From: Rhodanobacter denitrificans
GTDB lineage: Bacteria; Pseudomonadota; Gammaproteobacteria; Xanthomonadales; Rhodanobacteraceae
Direction of reading: 5' to 3'
Length of the DNA stretch: 64,000 nucleotides
Assembly (NCBI GenBank): GCA_017848855.1
Contig: JAFIHF010000022.1
Coordinates: forward strand, 62,001 to 126,000
Numbering within the stretch: position 1 is the first letter of the stretch; the number at the start of each line of letters is the position of its first letter. The notes beneath the pieces are model-generated. The model saw only the letters and a program-made list of their open reading frames with translations. It was not told the DNA's origin and did not search any database. The translations under genes were made by a program, and so were the position numbers. This document shows, one piece after another, positions 17,698 through 26,472 of this stretch.

Positions 17698-18251
17698 AGC
17701 GCGAACGCCCCCCGGTGACCTTCGACATCGTGCCGGTGTGGAAGCAGGTGACGCCCGAGCTCGCGGCGGAACTGGTCGAATTCTGGATCCAGCAGCGCGC
17801 GATCGGCGATCCGGCCCGCGCACGGGCACGCGCCGGCGAAGCCGTGTGCGTCGCCCGCGACGCCGACGGCGCGATCTGCGCGGTCGCCACTGCGGTCATC
17901 CGCGTGCTGCCGCGGCTGCTGCAACCGATGTACTACTACCGCCTGTTCCTCGCCAAGAGCGTGCGCGGCCGCGCCCTGATGCCGGTGTTCTACAACCGCT
18001 GCCGCGAGGTGCTGCAGGCCTACAACGCCGCGCTGCCCACGCCCGAAAGCCTGGGCATCTTCATCGAGATCGAAAACCGCTACCTCAACAGTTACTTCAA
18101 CCGCGCATGCGTGGTCGAGGCGGGCTCGGACTCGATCTTCATCGGTTACTCGCCGCGCGGCCTGCAGCTGCGGGTGACCTACTTCGAGGGCGCCAGGCTG
18201 CTGCCACCGGTGTGGCCGTCACGACCAGGGGAGGGCCGCGCCGGCACGTGA
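17694..18251 (+). CDS. unknown protein, possibly GNAT-like acetyltransferase
   Basis: A 185-residue soluble protein that I do not recognise. The pattern of a strand with GEAVCVARDADGAICAVATA, followed by LFLAKSVRGRALMPVFYNR and later IFIEIENRYLNSYFNRACV, resembles the strand-helix order of a GNAT acetyltransferase (acceptor strand, acetyl-CoA loop, late Asn/Tyr helix), but the canonical Q/RxxGxG/A loop is not clear. It is the last gene of the coupled TIGR03032 operon, so it probably works on the same substrate or structure. Assignment is tentative. Confidence 0.55.
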   Translation: MKRERPPVTFDIVPVWKQVTPELAAELVEFWIQQRAIGDPARARARAGEAVCVARDADGAICAVATAVIRVLPRLLQPMYYYRLFLAKSVRGRALMPVFYNRCREVLQAYNAALPTPESLGIFIEIENRYLNSYFNRACVVEAGSDSIFIGYSPRGLQLRVTYFEGARLLPPVWPSRPGEGRAGT

Positions 18252-18368
18252 TCCGGTTTCCAGCAATTCCGCCGATGGTCGGGAGGGTCATTGGCTGCAT
18301 GCCGTAACCAGGGAAGTTTTGCGCCCCGGCGTATCCGGGGGAAAGCCACATCAATCGGGGACACCTCA

Positions 18369-20018
18369 ATGCAATTCCAGTCTCGCCTGCTGACCGCCGC
18401 CATCGTTTCCGCGCTGGCCGCTTCCGCCACCGTCCATGCCGCTGCCGCCGCTGTCCAAGCCACGCCACAGCGCCTCGCCGCGGCGGCCGTCCGCGCCCAG
18501 AGCCTGCTCAACGGCCCGGCCGCCGCGAGCGTGCACCGCGCCGGTGCCGACGCTTTCGTCGCCCGCGACACCATCGTCGACGCCAACGGCACCGAGCACG
18601 TGCGTCTCGAACGCACCTACCACGGCCTGCCGGTGATCGGCGGCGACTTCGTGCTGCATACGCGCAACGGCCAGGCCCAGGCGGTCAGCCAGACGCTGAA
18701 GACCATCGCGCGCCCGAGCCTGGTGCCAACCCTCAGCCGCGATGCCGCCATCGTCGAAGCCGGCAACCAGTTCGGCCCCGACTTCGCCGGCCTGCCGACC
18801 GCGCGCCTGGTGGTGTATGCGCGCGGCGCCGCGCCGGTGCTGGCTTACGAGGTGAGCTTCAGCGGCACCAGGAAGGACCAGACGCCGACCGACATGCACT
18901 ACTTCGTGGACGCCAGCAACGGCCGGATCCTCGAACACTACGACACCATCGAGACCGCGCTCCCCGGCCCGGACCAGCGCGGCTGCACCGCCCCGACCCC
19001 GGCCGTCGGCACCGGCAAGACCCTGCTGCTGGGCGACGAGACGATCAACATCGTCAAATGCGGCCTCCAGTACCAGATGGTGGACACCACCCGCGGCGGC
19101 GGCAAGACCACCAACATGGGCATGACCACGCTGGGCATGGGCACGCTGGTGACCGGCACCAGCGACATCTTCGGCACCAACCTCAACAACACCCCCTCCA
19201 CCGTCGCCGCCGACGCCAACGTGGGCGTGGCCGCGACCTGGGACTACTACAAGAACGTCCACGGCCGCAACGGCATCGCCAACGACGGCCGCGGCGCGCT
19301 CAGCCGCGTCCACTTCGGCGTGTTCTACGCGAACGCGTTCTGGAACGACGCCTGCTTCTGCATGACCTTCGGCGACGGCGACGGCGGCACGCTGAACCCG
19401 CTGGTCGCGCTGGACATCGCCGGCCACGAGATGTCGCACGGCGTCATGGCGCGCACCGCCAACCTCACCTACAGCGGCGAGTCCGGCGGCCTGAACGAGG
19501 CCAACTCCGACATCTTCGGCACCATGGTCGAGTTCTACGTCAACAGCAGCAAGAACCCGCCCAACTACATGATCGGCGAGAAGGTGTACAAGGATAATCC
19601 GGACGGCACCAAGGCCCTGCGCTACATGTTCAAGCCGAGCCTGGACAAGAAGTCGCCGGACTGCTACTCCGCCGACATCGGCAACCTCGACGTGCACTTC
19701 AGCTCGGGCGTGGCCAACCACTTCTACTACCTGCTGGCCGAGGGCGCGGTGGTCCCGGACGGTTTCGGCGCGGGCACGTGGGCCAACCTGACCCCGGCCT
19801 CGCTGGTGTGCAACGGCAACACCGCGATCACCGGCATCGGCCGCGACAAGGCCGAACGGATCTGGTACCGCGCGATCACCACGTACATGACCTCCAGCAC
19901 CAATTACGCCGGTGCGCGTGCGGCCACGCTGAGCGCGGCGGCCGACCTGTACGGCGGCATCGGTTCGCCGACCTACAATACCGTCGCGGCGGCGTGGTCG
20001 GCGGTCAACGTCAACTGA
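18369..20018 (+). CDS. secreted M4 (thermolysin-like) zinc metallopeptidase
   Basis: A 549-residue preproenzyme. It has a signal peptide (about 1-25, MQFQSRLLTAAIVSALAASA), an FTP/PepSY propeptide (about 30-200) with YHGLPVIGGDFVLH, then the catalytic domain. The zinc site is HEMSH (HExxH, near residue 354) with the third ligand in GGLNEANSDIFG (ExxxSD), and a downstream HFSSGVANHFYYLLAEG corresponds to the active-site His region. Length and order match the elastase/vibriolysin type, expected to be exported by type II secretion. It is a single gene ended by a strong terminator. Confidence 0.93.
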   Translation: MQFQSRLLTAAIVSALAASATVHAAAAAVQATPQRLAAAAVRAQSLLNGPAAASVHRAGADAFVARDTIVDANGTEHVRLERTYHGLPVIGGDFVLHTRNGQAQAVSQTLKTIARPSLVPTLSRDAAIVEAGNQFGPDFAGLPTARLVVYARGAAPVLAYEVSFSGTRKDQTPTDMHYFVDASNGRILEHYDTIETALPGPDQRGCTAPTPAVGTGKTLLLGDETINIVKCGLQYQMVDTTRGGGKTTNMGMTTLGMGTLVTGTSDIFGTNLNNTPSTVAADANVGVAATWDYYKNVHGRNGIANDGRGALSRVHFGVFYANAFWNDACFCMTFGDGDGGTLNPLVALDIAGHEMSHGVMARTANLTYSGESGGLNEANSDIFGTMVEFYVNSSKNPPNYMIGEKVYKDNPDGTKALRYMFKPSLDKKSPDCYSADIGNLDVHFSSGVANHFYYLLAEGAVVPDGFGAGTWANLTPASLVCNGNTAITGIGRDKAERIWYRAITTYMTSSTNYAGARAATLSAAADLYGGIGSPTYNTVAAAWSAVNVN

Positions 20019-20080
20019 CGCCCGCGCTGCCGCGGCCGCGCTCCGGCTGAAACCGGGCCTCGCCGCGGCGGCGATGCACG

Positions 20081-20110
20081 ATGCCCGCAACGCAGGTTGC
20101 GGGCATTTTT
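20081..20110 (+). terminator. rho-independent terminator after the M4 peptidase
   Basis: Stem ATGCCCGCAAC / GTTGCGGGCAT (11 bp), loop GCAG, then five T residues. It lies 62 bp after the peptidase stop codon. Confidence 0.85.
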
Positions 20111-20167
20111 GTGCGCTCGTCCGTGAGCGCGAAGATCAAACGGGCGGCCATCCATGGCCGCACTGTT
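20110..20167. repeat. dual-hairpin repeat, copy 2
   Basis: Near-identical to 9648-9704: GCGCTCGTCCGTGAGCGC then GCGGCCATCCATGGCCGC. The first stem differs by compensating changes (CCACGAGC versus CCGTGAGC). It starts exactly at the end of a terminator T-run, as copy 1 nearly does. Confidence 0.8.
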
Positions 20168-20172
20168 GAACT

Positions 20173-20231
20173 TGTGCGCTCGTCCGTGAGCGCAGTACAA
20201 GGCCAGAAGGCGACCATCCGTGGCCGCACTT
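20173..20231. repeat. dual-hairpin repeat, copy 3 (diverged)
   Basis: Tandem to copy 2 after a 5-bp spacer. The first palindrome is intact (GCGCTCGTCCGTGAGCGC), the middle differs (AGTACAAGGCCAGAAG), and the second palindrome has mismatches (CGACCATCCGTGGCCGC). Confidence 0.7.
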
Positions 20232-20293
20232 TCAAATAAAGCTACTGACCAGCGCCGCTATACTTCAAGCTGGCTCCCGCAACGGATGAACCC

Positions 20294-20512
20294 ATGCGCC
20301 TCGTCCTGATCCTCGTCGGCCTCGCCCTGCTCGTCGCGGGGCTGTGGGTGGTGTTCGGCCACGCCAGCTACCGGACCACCGACACCCTGGTGCAGCTCGG
20401 TTCGGCCAAGCTCACCGCCACCCACGAGCAGGCCTTCCCGCAATGGCTGGGCATCGCCGGCATCGCGGTGGGTGCGCTGCTGGCTGCCGCAGGCCTGTTC
20501 CGCAGGCGCTGA
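20294..20512 (+). CDS. small two-helix membrane protein (DUF3185-like)
   Basis: A 72-residue protein with one hydrophobic helix at residues 1-22 (MRLVLILVGLALLVAGLWVV) and another at about 50-68, joined by a polar segment, and ending in Arg residues. Size and layout resemble DUF3185 small membrane proteins; the similarity is by architecture only. The uvrD start is 17 nt after the stop codon, so the two may be co-transcribed. Function unknown. Confidence 0.65.
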   Translation: MRLVLILVGLALLVAGLWVVFGHASYRTTDTLVQLGSAKLTATHEQAFPQWLGIAGIAVGALLAAAGLFRRR

Positions 20513-20529
20513 ACGCTACAATGGGTGCG

Positions 20530-23034
20530 ATGGATGTCTCGCACCTGATCGACTCGCTCAACGACGCGCAACGCGAAGCCGTCTGCGCCCCGCCCGGCCA
20601 CTACCTCGTCCTCGCCGGCGCCGGCTCCGGCAAGACCCGCGTGCTCACCCACCGCATCGGCTGGCTGATGCAGATGGAGCGCGTGCCGCCGTGGGCGATC
20701 CTCGCCGTCACCTTCACCAACAAGGCCGCCGGCGAGATGCGCGCGCGGCTGGAGTCGCTGATCCCCGGCGGCACGCAAGGCCTCACCGTGGGCACCTTCC
20801 ACGGCATCGCCCACCGCCTGCTGCGCCGGCACTGGCGCGAGGCCGGCCTGCCGGAAGGCTTCCAGATCCTCGACGCCGACGACCAGCAGCGGCTGGTGAA
20901 GCGCGTGATCGCGGGGCTGGGGCTGGACGAGGCGCGCTATCCGTTCCGCCAGGCCACCTGGACGATCAACGGCTGGAAGGACGAGGGCAAGCGCCCCGAC
21001 GCGATCGAACACCGCGACCATCCCGTCACCGCGACGCTGGTGCGCATCTACCGCGGCTATGAGGAAGCCTGCCAGCGCGCCGGCCTGGTCGACTTCGCCG
21101 AGCTGCTGCTGCGCGCGCACGAGCTGTGGCTGAAGAACCCGGCGGTGCTGGAGCATTACCAGAACCGCTGGCGGCACCTGCTGATCGACGAGTTCCAGGA
21201 CACCAATGCGTTGCAGTACGCGTGGATCAGAGTGCTGGCCGGGCCAGATGGCCGAAATTCATGGCCCCATGAAACCGGGACTCGGGACTCCGTGAAGCCG
21301 GGACTCGGGACTCGGGACTCGGGACTCGGGAAAAGCCAAAGCACGGAGTCCGCACTCGCCACAGACCGCTCTGCCGAGTCCCGAGTCCCGAGTCCCGAGT
21401 CCCGCCAAGCAAACCCCGCACAAGTCTTCGCGGTGGGCGACGACGACCAGAGCATCTACGGCTGGCGCGGCGCGCGGGTGGAGAACATGCAGCAGTTCCT
21501 CAAGGACTTCCCCGGCGCGCGCACGATCAAGCTGGAGCAGAACTACCGCTCCACCGCCACCATCCTGAAGGCCGCGAACCAGGTGATCGCGCGCAACGGC
21601 GGCCGCCTCGGCAAGGAACTGTGGACGGCCGGCGGCGAGGGCGAGCGCATCGCGCTGTACGCCGCCTACAACGAGCAGGACGAAGCGCGCTTCGTCATCG
21701 AGCGCATCCGCGAGTACATCGCCGAGCACGGCCACGCGCGCGACTGCGCGATCCTCTACCGCTCCAACGCGCAGTCGCGCAACTTCGAGGAACAGCTCAC
21801 CCAGCGCAAGCTGCCCTACCGCGTCTACGGCGGCCAGCGCTTCTTCGAGCGCGCCGAGATCAAGGACGCGCTGGCCTACCTGCGCCTCACCGCGAACCGC
21901 CACGACGACGCCTCGTTCGAGCGCGCCGTGAACACGCCCGCGCGCGGCATCGGCGAGCGCACGCTGGACGTGCTGCGCCGCCGCGCCCGCGGCGACCGCA
22001 GCTCGCTGTGGGAAGCCGCACTGGCCGAGCTCGCCGGCGGCGAACTGGCGGGCCGGGCGAAGAATGCGGTGAAGGGTTTCCTCGCGCTGATCGACGGGAT
22101 GGCGCACAGCTTTGCGGGACTCGGGACTCGGGATTCCGTGAAGCCGGGACTCGGGACTCGGGACTCGGGACTCGGGAAAGGCCAGAGCCAAAGCACGGAG
22201 TCCGCACCCGCTTCGGATCGCTCTACCGAGTCCCGAGTCCCGAGTCCCGAGTCCCGGTCTTTAGAACCCGAGTCCCGGCTTCCTCTCGCCGAACAGATCG
22301 ACCACGTCCTCACCCACACCGGCCTGCGCGACCACTACGAGAAGGATTCGCGCGGCAACGGCGAGGCGCGCATCGAGAACCTCGACGAGCTGGTCAACGT
22401 GGCCAGCCGCTTCGAGCGCACGCAGGAGGACATCGACGCCGGTCTCGACGAACTGTCCGCCTTCCTCTCGCACGCCGCGCTGGAAGCGGGCGAAAGCCAG
22501 GGCGAGGCCTGGGACGACTGCGTGCAGCTGATGACGCTGCACTCGGCCAAGGGGCTGGAGTTTCCGCTGGTATTCCTGGTCGGGCTGGAGGAAGGCCTGT
22601 TCCCCAGCCAGCGCAGCACCGAGGACGAAGGCCGGCTGGAAGAGGAACGCCGGCTCGCCTACGTGGGCATCACCCGCGCGCGCGAACGGCTCGTGATCAG
22701 CTACGCCGAGTCGCGCCGCATGCACGGCACCGAGATGCTGGCGCGCCCCTCGCGCTTCCTCGCCGAGATCCCCGCCGCGCTGGTCGACGAAGTGCGCCCG
22801 CGCGTGCAGGTGAGCCGTCCGCTCTACGGCGGCGCCGGCCGCCATGCCGATGGCGCCTCGCTGCAGGAAGACCTGCCGGTCAAACTCGGCCAGCGCGTCA
22901 GCCACCCCAGCTTCGGCGAAGGCGTGGTGGTCAGCGCCGAAGGCAGCGGCGCGCACACCCGGCTGCAGGTGAATTTCGAAGGTGCCGGCAGCAAGTGGCT
23001 GGTGGCGGCGTACGCCAACCTCACGCCGCTGTAA
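20530..23034 (+). CDS. uvrD: DNA helicase II (UvrD) with two in-frame repeat insertions
   Basis: An 834-residue superfamily-1A 3'-5' helicase for excision and mismatch repair. Motif I is GAGSGKTR, motif Ia FTNKAAGEM, motif II IDEFQDTN, motif III GDDDQSIYGWRGA, motif IV EQNYRS, motif V LHSAKGLEFPLVF, motif VI RRLAYVGITRA. The start ATG 20530 gives MDVSHLIDSLN, as in E. coli; an ATG at 20521 is in frame. The protein is about 110 residues longer than E. coli UvrD (720) because of two heptamer palindromes: residues about 249-292 between motifs II and III, and about 529-583 in the 2B region. All motifs are present. Confidence 0.95.
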   Translation: MDVSHLIDSLNDAQREAVCAPPGHYLVLAGAGSGKTRVLTHRIGWLMQMERVPPWAILAVTFTNKAAGEMRARLESLIPGGTQGLTVGTFHGIAHRLLRRHWREAGLPEGFQILDADDQQRLVKRVIAGLGLDEARYPFRQATWTINGWKDEGKRPDAIEHRDHPVTATLVRIYRGYEEACQRAGLVDFAELLLRAHELWLKNPAVLEHYQNRWRHLLIDEFQDTNALQYAWIRVLAGPDGRNSWPHETGTRDSVKPGLGTRDSGLGKSQSTESALATDRSAESRVPSPESRQANPAQVFAVGDDDQSIYGWRGARVENMQQFLKDFPGARTIKLEQNYRSTATILKAANQVIARNGGRLGKELWTAGGEGERIALYAAYNEQDEARFVIERIREYIAEHGHARDCAILYRSNAQSRNFEEQLTQRKLPYRVYGGQRFFERAEIKDALAYLRLTANRHDDASFERAVNTPARGIGERTLDVLRRRARGDRSSLWEAALAELAGGELAGRAKNAVKGFLALIDGMAHSFAGLGTRDSVKPGLGTRDSGLGKGQSQSTESAPASDRSTESRVPSPESRSLEPESRLPLAEQIDHVLTHTGLRDHYEKDSRGNGEARIENLDELVNVASRFERTQEDIDAGLDELSAFLSHAALEAGESQGEAWDDCVQLMTLHSAKGLEFPLVFLVGLEEGLFPSQRSTEDEGRLEEERRLAYVGITRARERLVISYAESRRMHGTEMLARPSRFLAEIPAALVDEVRPRVQVSRPLYGGAGRHADGASLQEDLPVKLGQRVSHPSFGEGVVVSAEGSGAHTRLQVNFEGAGSKWLVAAYANLTPL
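21275..21404 (+). repeat. in-frame heptamer palindromic element, uvrD copy 1
   Basis: A 130-bp element: GGGACTC repeats, a centre with AAAGCCAAAGCACGGAGTCC, then GAGTCCC repeats. It encodes GTRDSVKPGLGTRDSGLGKS ... AESRVPSPESR. It lies in the loop between helicase motifs II (DEFQDTN) and III (GDDDQS), where E. coli UvrD has only a few residues. Same orientation as the polA copy. Confidence 0.9.
22115..22278 (+). repeat. in-frame heptamer palindromic element, uvrD copy 2
   Basis: A 164-bp element of the same family, encoding GLGTRDSVKPGLGTRDSGLG ... TESRVPSPESR plus a short extra tail SLEPESR. It sits just before EQIDHVLTHTGLRDHY, in the 2B-domain part of UvrD. It has the same frame and orientation as the other two copies. 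Confidence 0.9.
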
Positions 23035-23216
23035 CTCGTGCCGGCTCCACGCAACCGCCGGGCGGCAGATACCGGAAAACGCCCATCGTTTCCGCCGCTG
23101 CCGGCCGCGCCGGCCTGGACGGCCAAACCCGCCGGCCAGCCCTTGCCATGGCGCCGGATTGCGGGGAGGATGCTGGCAACCGCGCCTTCCTGCGCCGTAG
23201 CCGAGAGGAGGACCGC

Positions 23217-24275
23217 ATGGATGTCGTGATCGTCGACGACCAGCCCTCCGCACGCACGATGCTGCGGCATATCGTGCAAGGCATCGGGCCGCAGCTCGTC
23301 GTGCACGACTTCGGCACTCCGCAGGCGGCGCTGGACTGGTGCGAGGACAACCGGCCCGACCTGCTGCTGCTCGACTACCGCATGCCGGAGATGGACGGGC
23401 TGGAGCTGGCCAAGGCCTTCCGCAAGCCGCTGCGCAACCGCGACGTGCCGATCGTGCTGGTCACGGTGGTGGGCGACGAGCCGGTGCGGCAGGCGGCGCT
23501 GGATGCGGGGGTGATCGATTTCCTGGTCAAGCCGGTCCACCCGCGCGAGCTGCGCGCGCGCTGCCGCAACCTGCTGCAGCTGCGCCAGCAGTCGGAGTCG
23601 ATCAAGCAGCGCTCGCTGTCGCTGGAGCAGCGGCTGCTGGCCAGCATGCACGAGGTCGAAGAGCGCGAGCGCGAAACGCTGTCGCGGCTGGCGCGGGCGA
23701 TCGAGCTGCGCGACGCCGGCACCAGCGCCTACCTCGAGCGCATGTCGCACATCGCCGGGCTGATCGCGGAGGGCCTCGGGCTGCCGGAGGACCAGGTGCG
23801 CACGATCGAGCTGGCGGCGCCGCTGCACGACATCGGCAAGATCGCGATCCCCGACGCGATCCTGATGAAGCCCGGCCCGCTGGACGCGGAGGAGCGCCTG
23901 CGCATGCAGCAGCATCCGCGCATCGGCTACCAGCTGCTGCAGGACAGCCAGAACCGCTTCATCCAGGCCGGCGCGCAGATCGCGCTGCGCCATCACGAGC
24001 ACTGGAACGGCAAGGGCTATCCGGACGGCTTGGCCGGCGAAGAAATTCCGATCGAGGCGCGGGTGACCACCGTGGCCGACGTGCTCGATGCCTTGCTGTC
24101 GCCGCGCCCGTACAAGGAGCCGTGGAGCATCGGGCGCGCGCTCGAGTTCATCGGCTCGCAAAGCGGCGCGATGCTGGACCCGGCCTGCGTGCGCGCGCTG
24201 ATGGACAACCTGCCGCAGCTGCACGACATCTGCGAACGCTATTCCCATGTTCCGCTCCATCGCGACCCGCGTTGA
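23217..24275 (+). CDS. rpfG: RpfG-like response regulator with HD-GYP c-di-GMP phosphodiesterase domain
   Basis: A 352-residue cytoplasmic protein. The receiver domain is residues 1-125, with acidic pair VDDQ, phospho-acceptor in [13 protein letters not shown] and Lys in LVKPVHP. The HD-GYP domain is about residues 150-345, with [11 protein letters not shown] and [14 protein letters not shown]. In Xanthomonas RpfG degrades cyclic di-GMP when phosphorylated by RpfC in response to the DSF signal. Family, gene order (overlapping rpfC) and adjacent rpfF support the name. The start ATG 23217 is preceded by GAGAGGAGGACC, a strong ribosome binding site. It overlaps rpfC by 29 nt. Confidence 0.92.
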   Translation: MDVVIVDDQPSARTMLRHIVQGIGPQLVVHDFGTPQAALDWCEDNRPDLLLLDYRMPEMDGLELAKAFRKPLRNRDVPIVLVTVVGDEPVRQAALDAGVIDFLVKPVHPRELRARCRNLLQLRQQSESIKQRSLSLEQRLLASMHEVEERERETLSRLARAIELRDAGTSAYLERMSHIAGLIAEGLGLPEDQVRTIELAAPLHDIGKIAIPDAILMKPGPLDAEERLRMQQHPRIGYQLLQDSQNRFIQAGAQIALRHHEHWNGKGYPDGLAGEEIPIEARVTTVADVLDALLSPRPYKEPWSIGRALEFIGSQSGAMLDPACVRALMDNLPQLHDICERYSHVPLHRDPR

Positions 24276-26472
24276 GCGCATGCGCGCGGCACTGGCCCGG
24301 CTGCGCCTGCGGCTGCACGGCCGCGCGGACAGCGAGCACGCGCAGGTGTTCGTGCGCATCGCGATCACCCTGCTGTTCTCCCTCTACCTCGGCTGGAAAG
24401 TCGGCTGGGGCAACGACACCCCGGCGCTGTTCTCGGCCTGGCTGATCCTGCTCGGGGAGCTGGGCCTGTCGATCGGCCTGCTGGTCGCGATCCTCGTGGC
24501 GCCGCAGCCGTCGCCGCTGCGGCGCTGGCTGGGGATGCTGGCCGACTACGCGGCGATCGGCGGGGTCATGGCCCTGCAGGGCGAGTCGGCCTCGCCGCTG
24601 TACGCGGTGTACCTGTGGGTGACGATCGGCAACGGCATGCGCTACGGGCCGAGCTACCTGTACGCCTCCACGGCGCTGGCCGCGCTGTCGTTCGCGGCGG
24701 TGATGACGTCCACGCCCTACTGGCTGCAGAACGAATACCTGGCGTGGGGCCTGCTGCTGGGCCTGGTCGCGGTGCCGCTGTACTTCGCCGCCCTGCTCAA
24801 GGCGCTGACCGCCGCGATCGAGGAAGCCCGCCGCGCGAACCTGGCCAAGAGCCGCTTCCTCGCCAACATGAGCCACGAGTTCCGCACGCCGCTGAACGGG
24901 CTGTCGGGCATGTCGGAACTGCTGGCGAGCACCCGGCTGGATGCGGAGCAGCGCGGCTACCTGGAAACCATCCAGGCCGCCAGCCGCTCGCTGCTGGCGC
25001 TGGTGGAGGACGTGCTGGACATCTCGGCGATCGAGGCCGGCAAGCTGCGGCTGAAGCAGGAAAGCTTCGACCTGAACGAGCTGCTGGAGCAGATCAACCT
25101 GATGCTGCGCCCCGAGGCGCGTTCGAAGCGGCTGGACTACGCAGTGACGATGCTGCCGGGGGTGCCGGCGCACCTGCGCGGCGACGCCCAGCACCTGCAG
25201 CAGGTGCTGGTGAACCTGCTGAGCAACGCGATCAAGTTCACCGCCTCGGGCGAAGTCCACCTGACGGTGGCGAAATCGGGCACGGCCGCGGCCGGCGCAT
25301 CGCAGGTGCGCCTGCGTTTCACGGTGACGGATACCGGCATCGGCATTCCCGCCTCGGCGCGCGCAAGGCTGTTCGAGGCCTTCGAGCAGGTCGACAACAG
25401 CCTGGCCCGCAAGCACCAGGGCAGCGGGCTGGGCACCACGATCGCCAAGGGTCTGACCGAGGCCATGGGCGGATCGATCGGGTTCGAAAGCCACGAGAAC
25501 GTGGGCAGCAGCTTCTGGGTCGAGCTGCCGTTCGAGCTCGCCGCCGGGTCCGTGCCCGCAGCCGGCGGCAGCGCATCGCCGGCCGCGGACCTCCGCATGG
25601 CGCCGGCGCCGCCGAGCGCGCACAACATCATCGCCTTCACCGATCCGTTCTCGCGCCATCGCGCGCGGATCAAGTCGGCACACGTCCTCGTCGCCGACGA
25701 CCATGCCGCCAACCGCCTGCTGCTGCAGGGCATCTTGCAGAAGGCCGGGCACCGGGTGATGACGGTGGACGACGGCGAAGTCGCGCTCGATGCGCTGGCG
25801 GGCGGCGGCTTCGAGCTGGCGCTGCTGGACCTGCACATGCCGTCGCTGAGCGGCATCGACCTGCTGCGTCAGCTGCGCGTGCTGGAAGCGGGCTCGCGCA
25901 CCCGCACCCCGGTGGTGATCATCAGCGCCGACGCCACCCCCGAAGCGGCGCAGACCTGCCGCAACGCAGGCGCGCGCGCATTCATCACCAAGCCCTTCGC
26001 CGCCGCAAGACTGCTCGATGCCATCGCGGCGATCCTGAGCGGCGGCGACGGCGAGGAACAAGCCAGCCCGCCACCGGTCGCGCATGCCTCCTCCGCGGAA
26101 GTGCTGGACCCGTCGGTGCTGGACGAACTCGCATCGCTGGGGATGGGCAAGACCTTCGAAGCCGACTTCGTCGGCCAGTGCATTGCCGACGCCAGGATGG
26201 CGCTGGCCAAGATGCGCCAGACCGGGGCGGAGGGCGACTGGGAACAGTTCCGCGACCATGCCCATGCCATGAAGGGCATCGCCGGCAATCTCGGCCTGGT
26301 GCAGTGCGCCGGCTTGAGCGGCGCGCTGATGCGGATGACCGCGTTCGAGCTGGAACGCGACTGGCGGCGCCATTGCGAAAGCCTGGCCCAGCGCCTGCAC
26401 GACGGCGAACAGGCGCTGCAGGCGCGCGGGAGCTGGACACCCGCGCGCGAGGACCATCCGCAGCAGTCATGA
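24247..26472 (+). CDS. rpfC: RpfC-like hybrid sensor histidine kinase (DSF receptor)
   Basis: A 741-residue inner-membrane kinase. The N-terminal region (about 38-190) has about five hydrophobic helices, the DSF-sensing layout of RpfC. Then come HisKA with the H-box [10 protein letters not shown] (about residue 214), HATPase ([28 protein letters not shown]), a receiver ([27 protein letters not shown]), and a C-terminal HPt domain with [11 protein letters not shown] (about residue 676). This order and length match Xanthomonas RpfC (726 residues). It is translated from inside the end of rpfG. Its stop codon directly abuts the stop of convergent rpfF with no bases between them. Confidence 0.92.
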   Translation: MFRSIATRVERMRAALARLRLRLHGRADSEHAQVFVRIAITLLFSLYLGWKVGWGNDTPALFSAWLILLGELGLSIGLLVAILVAPQPSPLRRWLGMLADYAAIGGVMALQGESASPLYAVYLWVTIGNGMRYGPSYLYASTALAALSFAAVMTSTPYWLQNEYLAWGLLLGLVAVPLYFAALLKALTAAIEEARRANLAKSRFLANMSHEFRTPLNGLSGMSELLASTRLDAEQRGYLETIQAASRSLLALVEDVLDISAIEAGKLRLKQESFDLNELLEQINLMLRPEARSKRLDYAVTMLPGVPAHLRGDAQHLQQVLVNLLSNAIKFTASGEVHLTVAKSGTAAAGASQVRLRFTVTDTGIGIPASARARLFEAFEQVDNSLARKHQGSGLGTTIAKGLTEAMGGSIGFESHENVGSSFWVELPFELAAGSVPAAGGSASPAADLRMAPAPPSAHNIIAFTDPFSRHRARIKSAHVLVADDHAANRLLLQGILQKAGHRVMTVDDGEVALDALAGGGFELALLDLHMPSLSGIDLLRQLRVLEAGSRTRTPVVIISADATPEAAQTCRNAGARAFITKPFAAARLLDAIAAILSGGDGEEQASPPPVAHASSAEVLDPSVLDELASLGMGKTFEADFVGQCIADARMALAKMRQTGAEGDWEQFRDHAHAMKGIAGNLGLVQCAGLSGALMRMTAFELERDWRRHCESLAQRLHDGEQALQARGSWTPAREDHPQQS

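Noticed and set aside
18252-18368. Possible riboswitch upstream of the M4 peptidase.
   Set aside because: No recognisable conserved core of a known class, and pairing is no more than expected at this GC content.
21275-22278. Repeated GGGACTC/GAGTCCC arrays considered as CRISPR.
   Set aside because: The unit is 7 bp without unique spacers, is palindromic and is translated in frame within uvrD; no cas genes are present.
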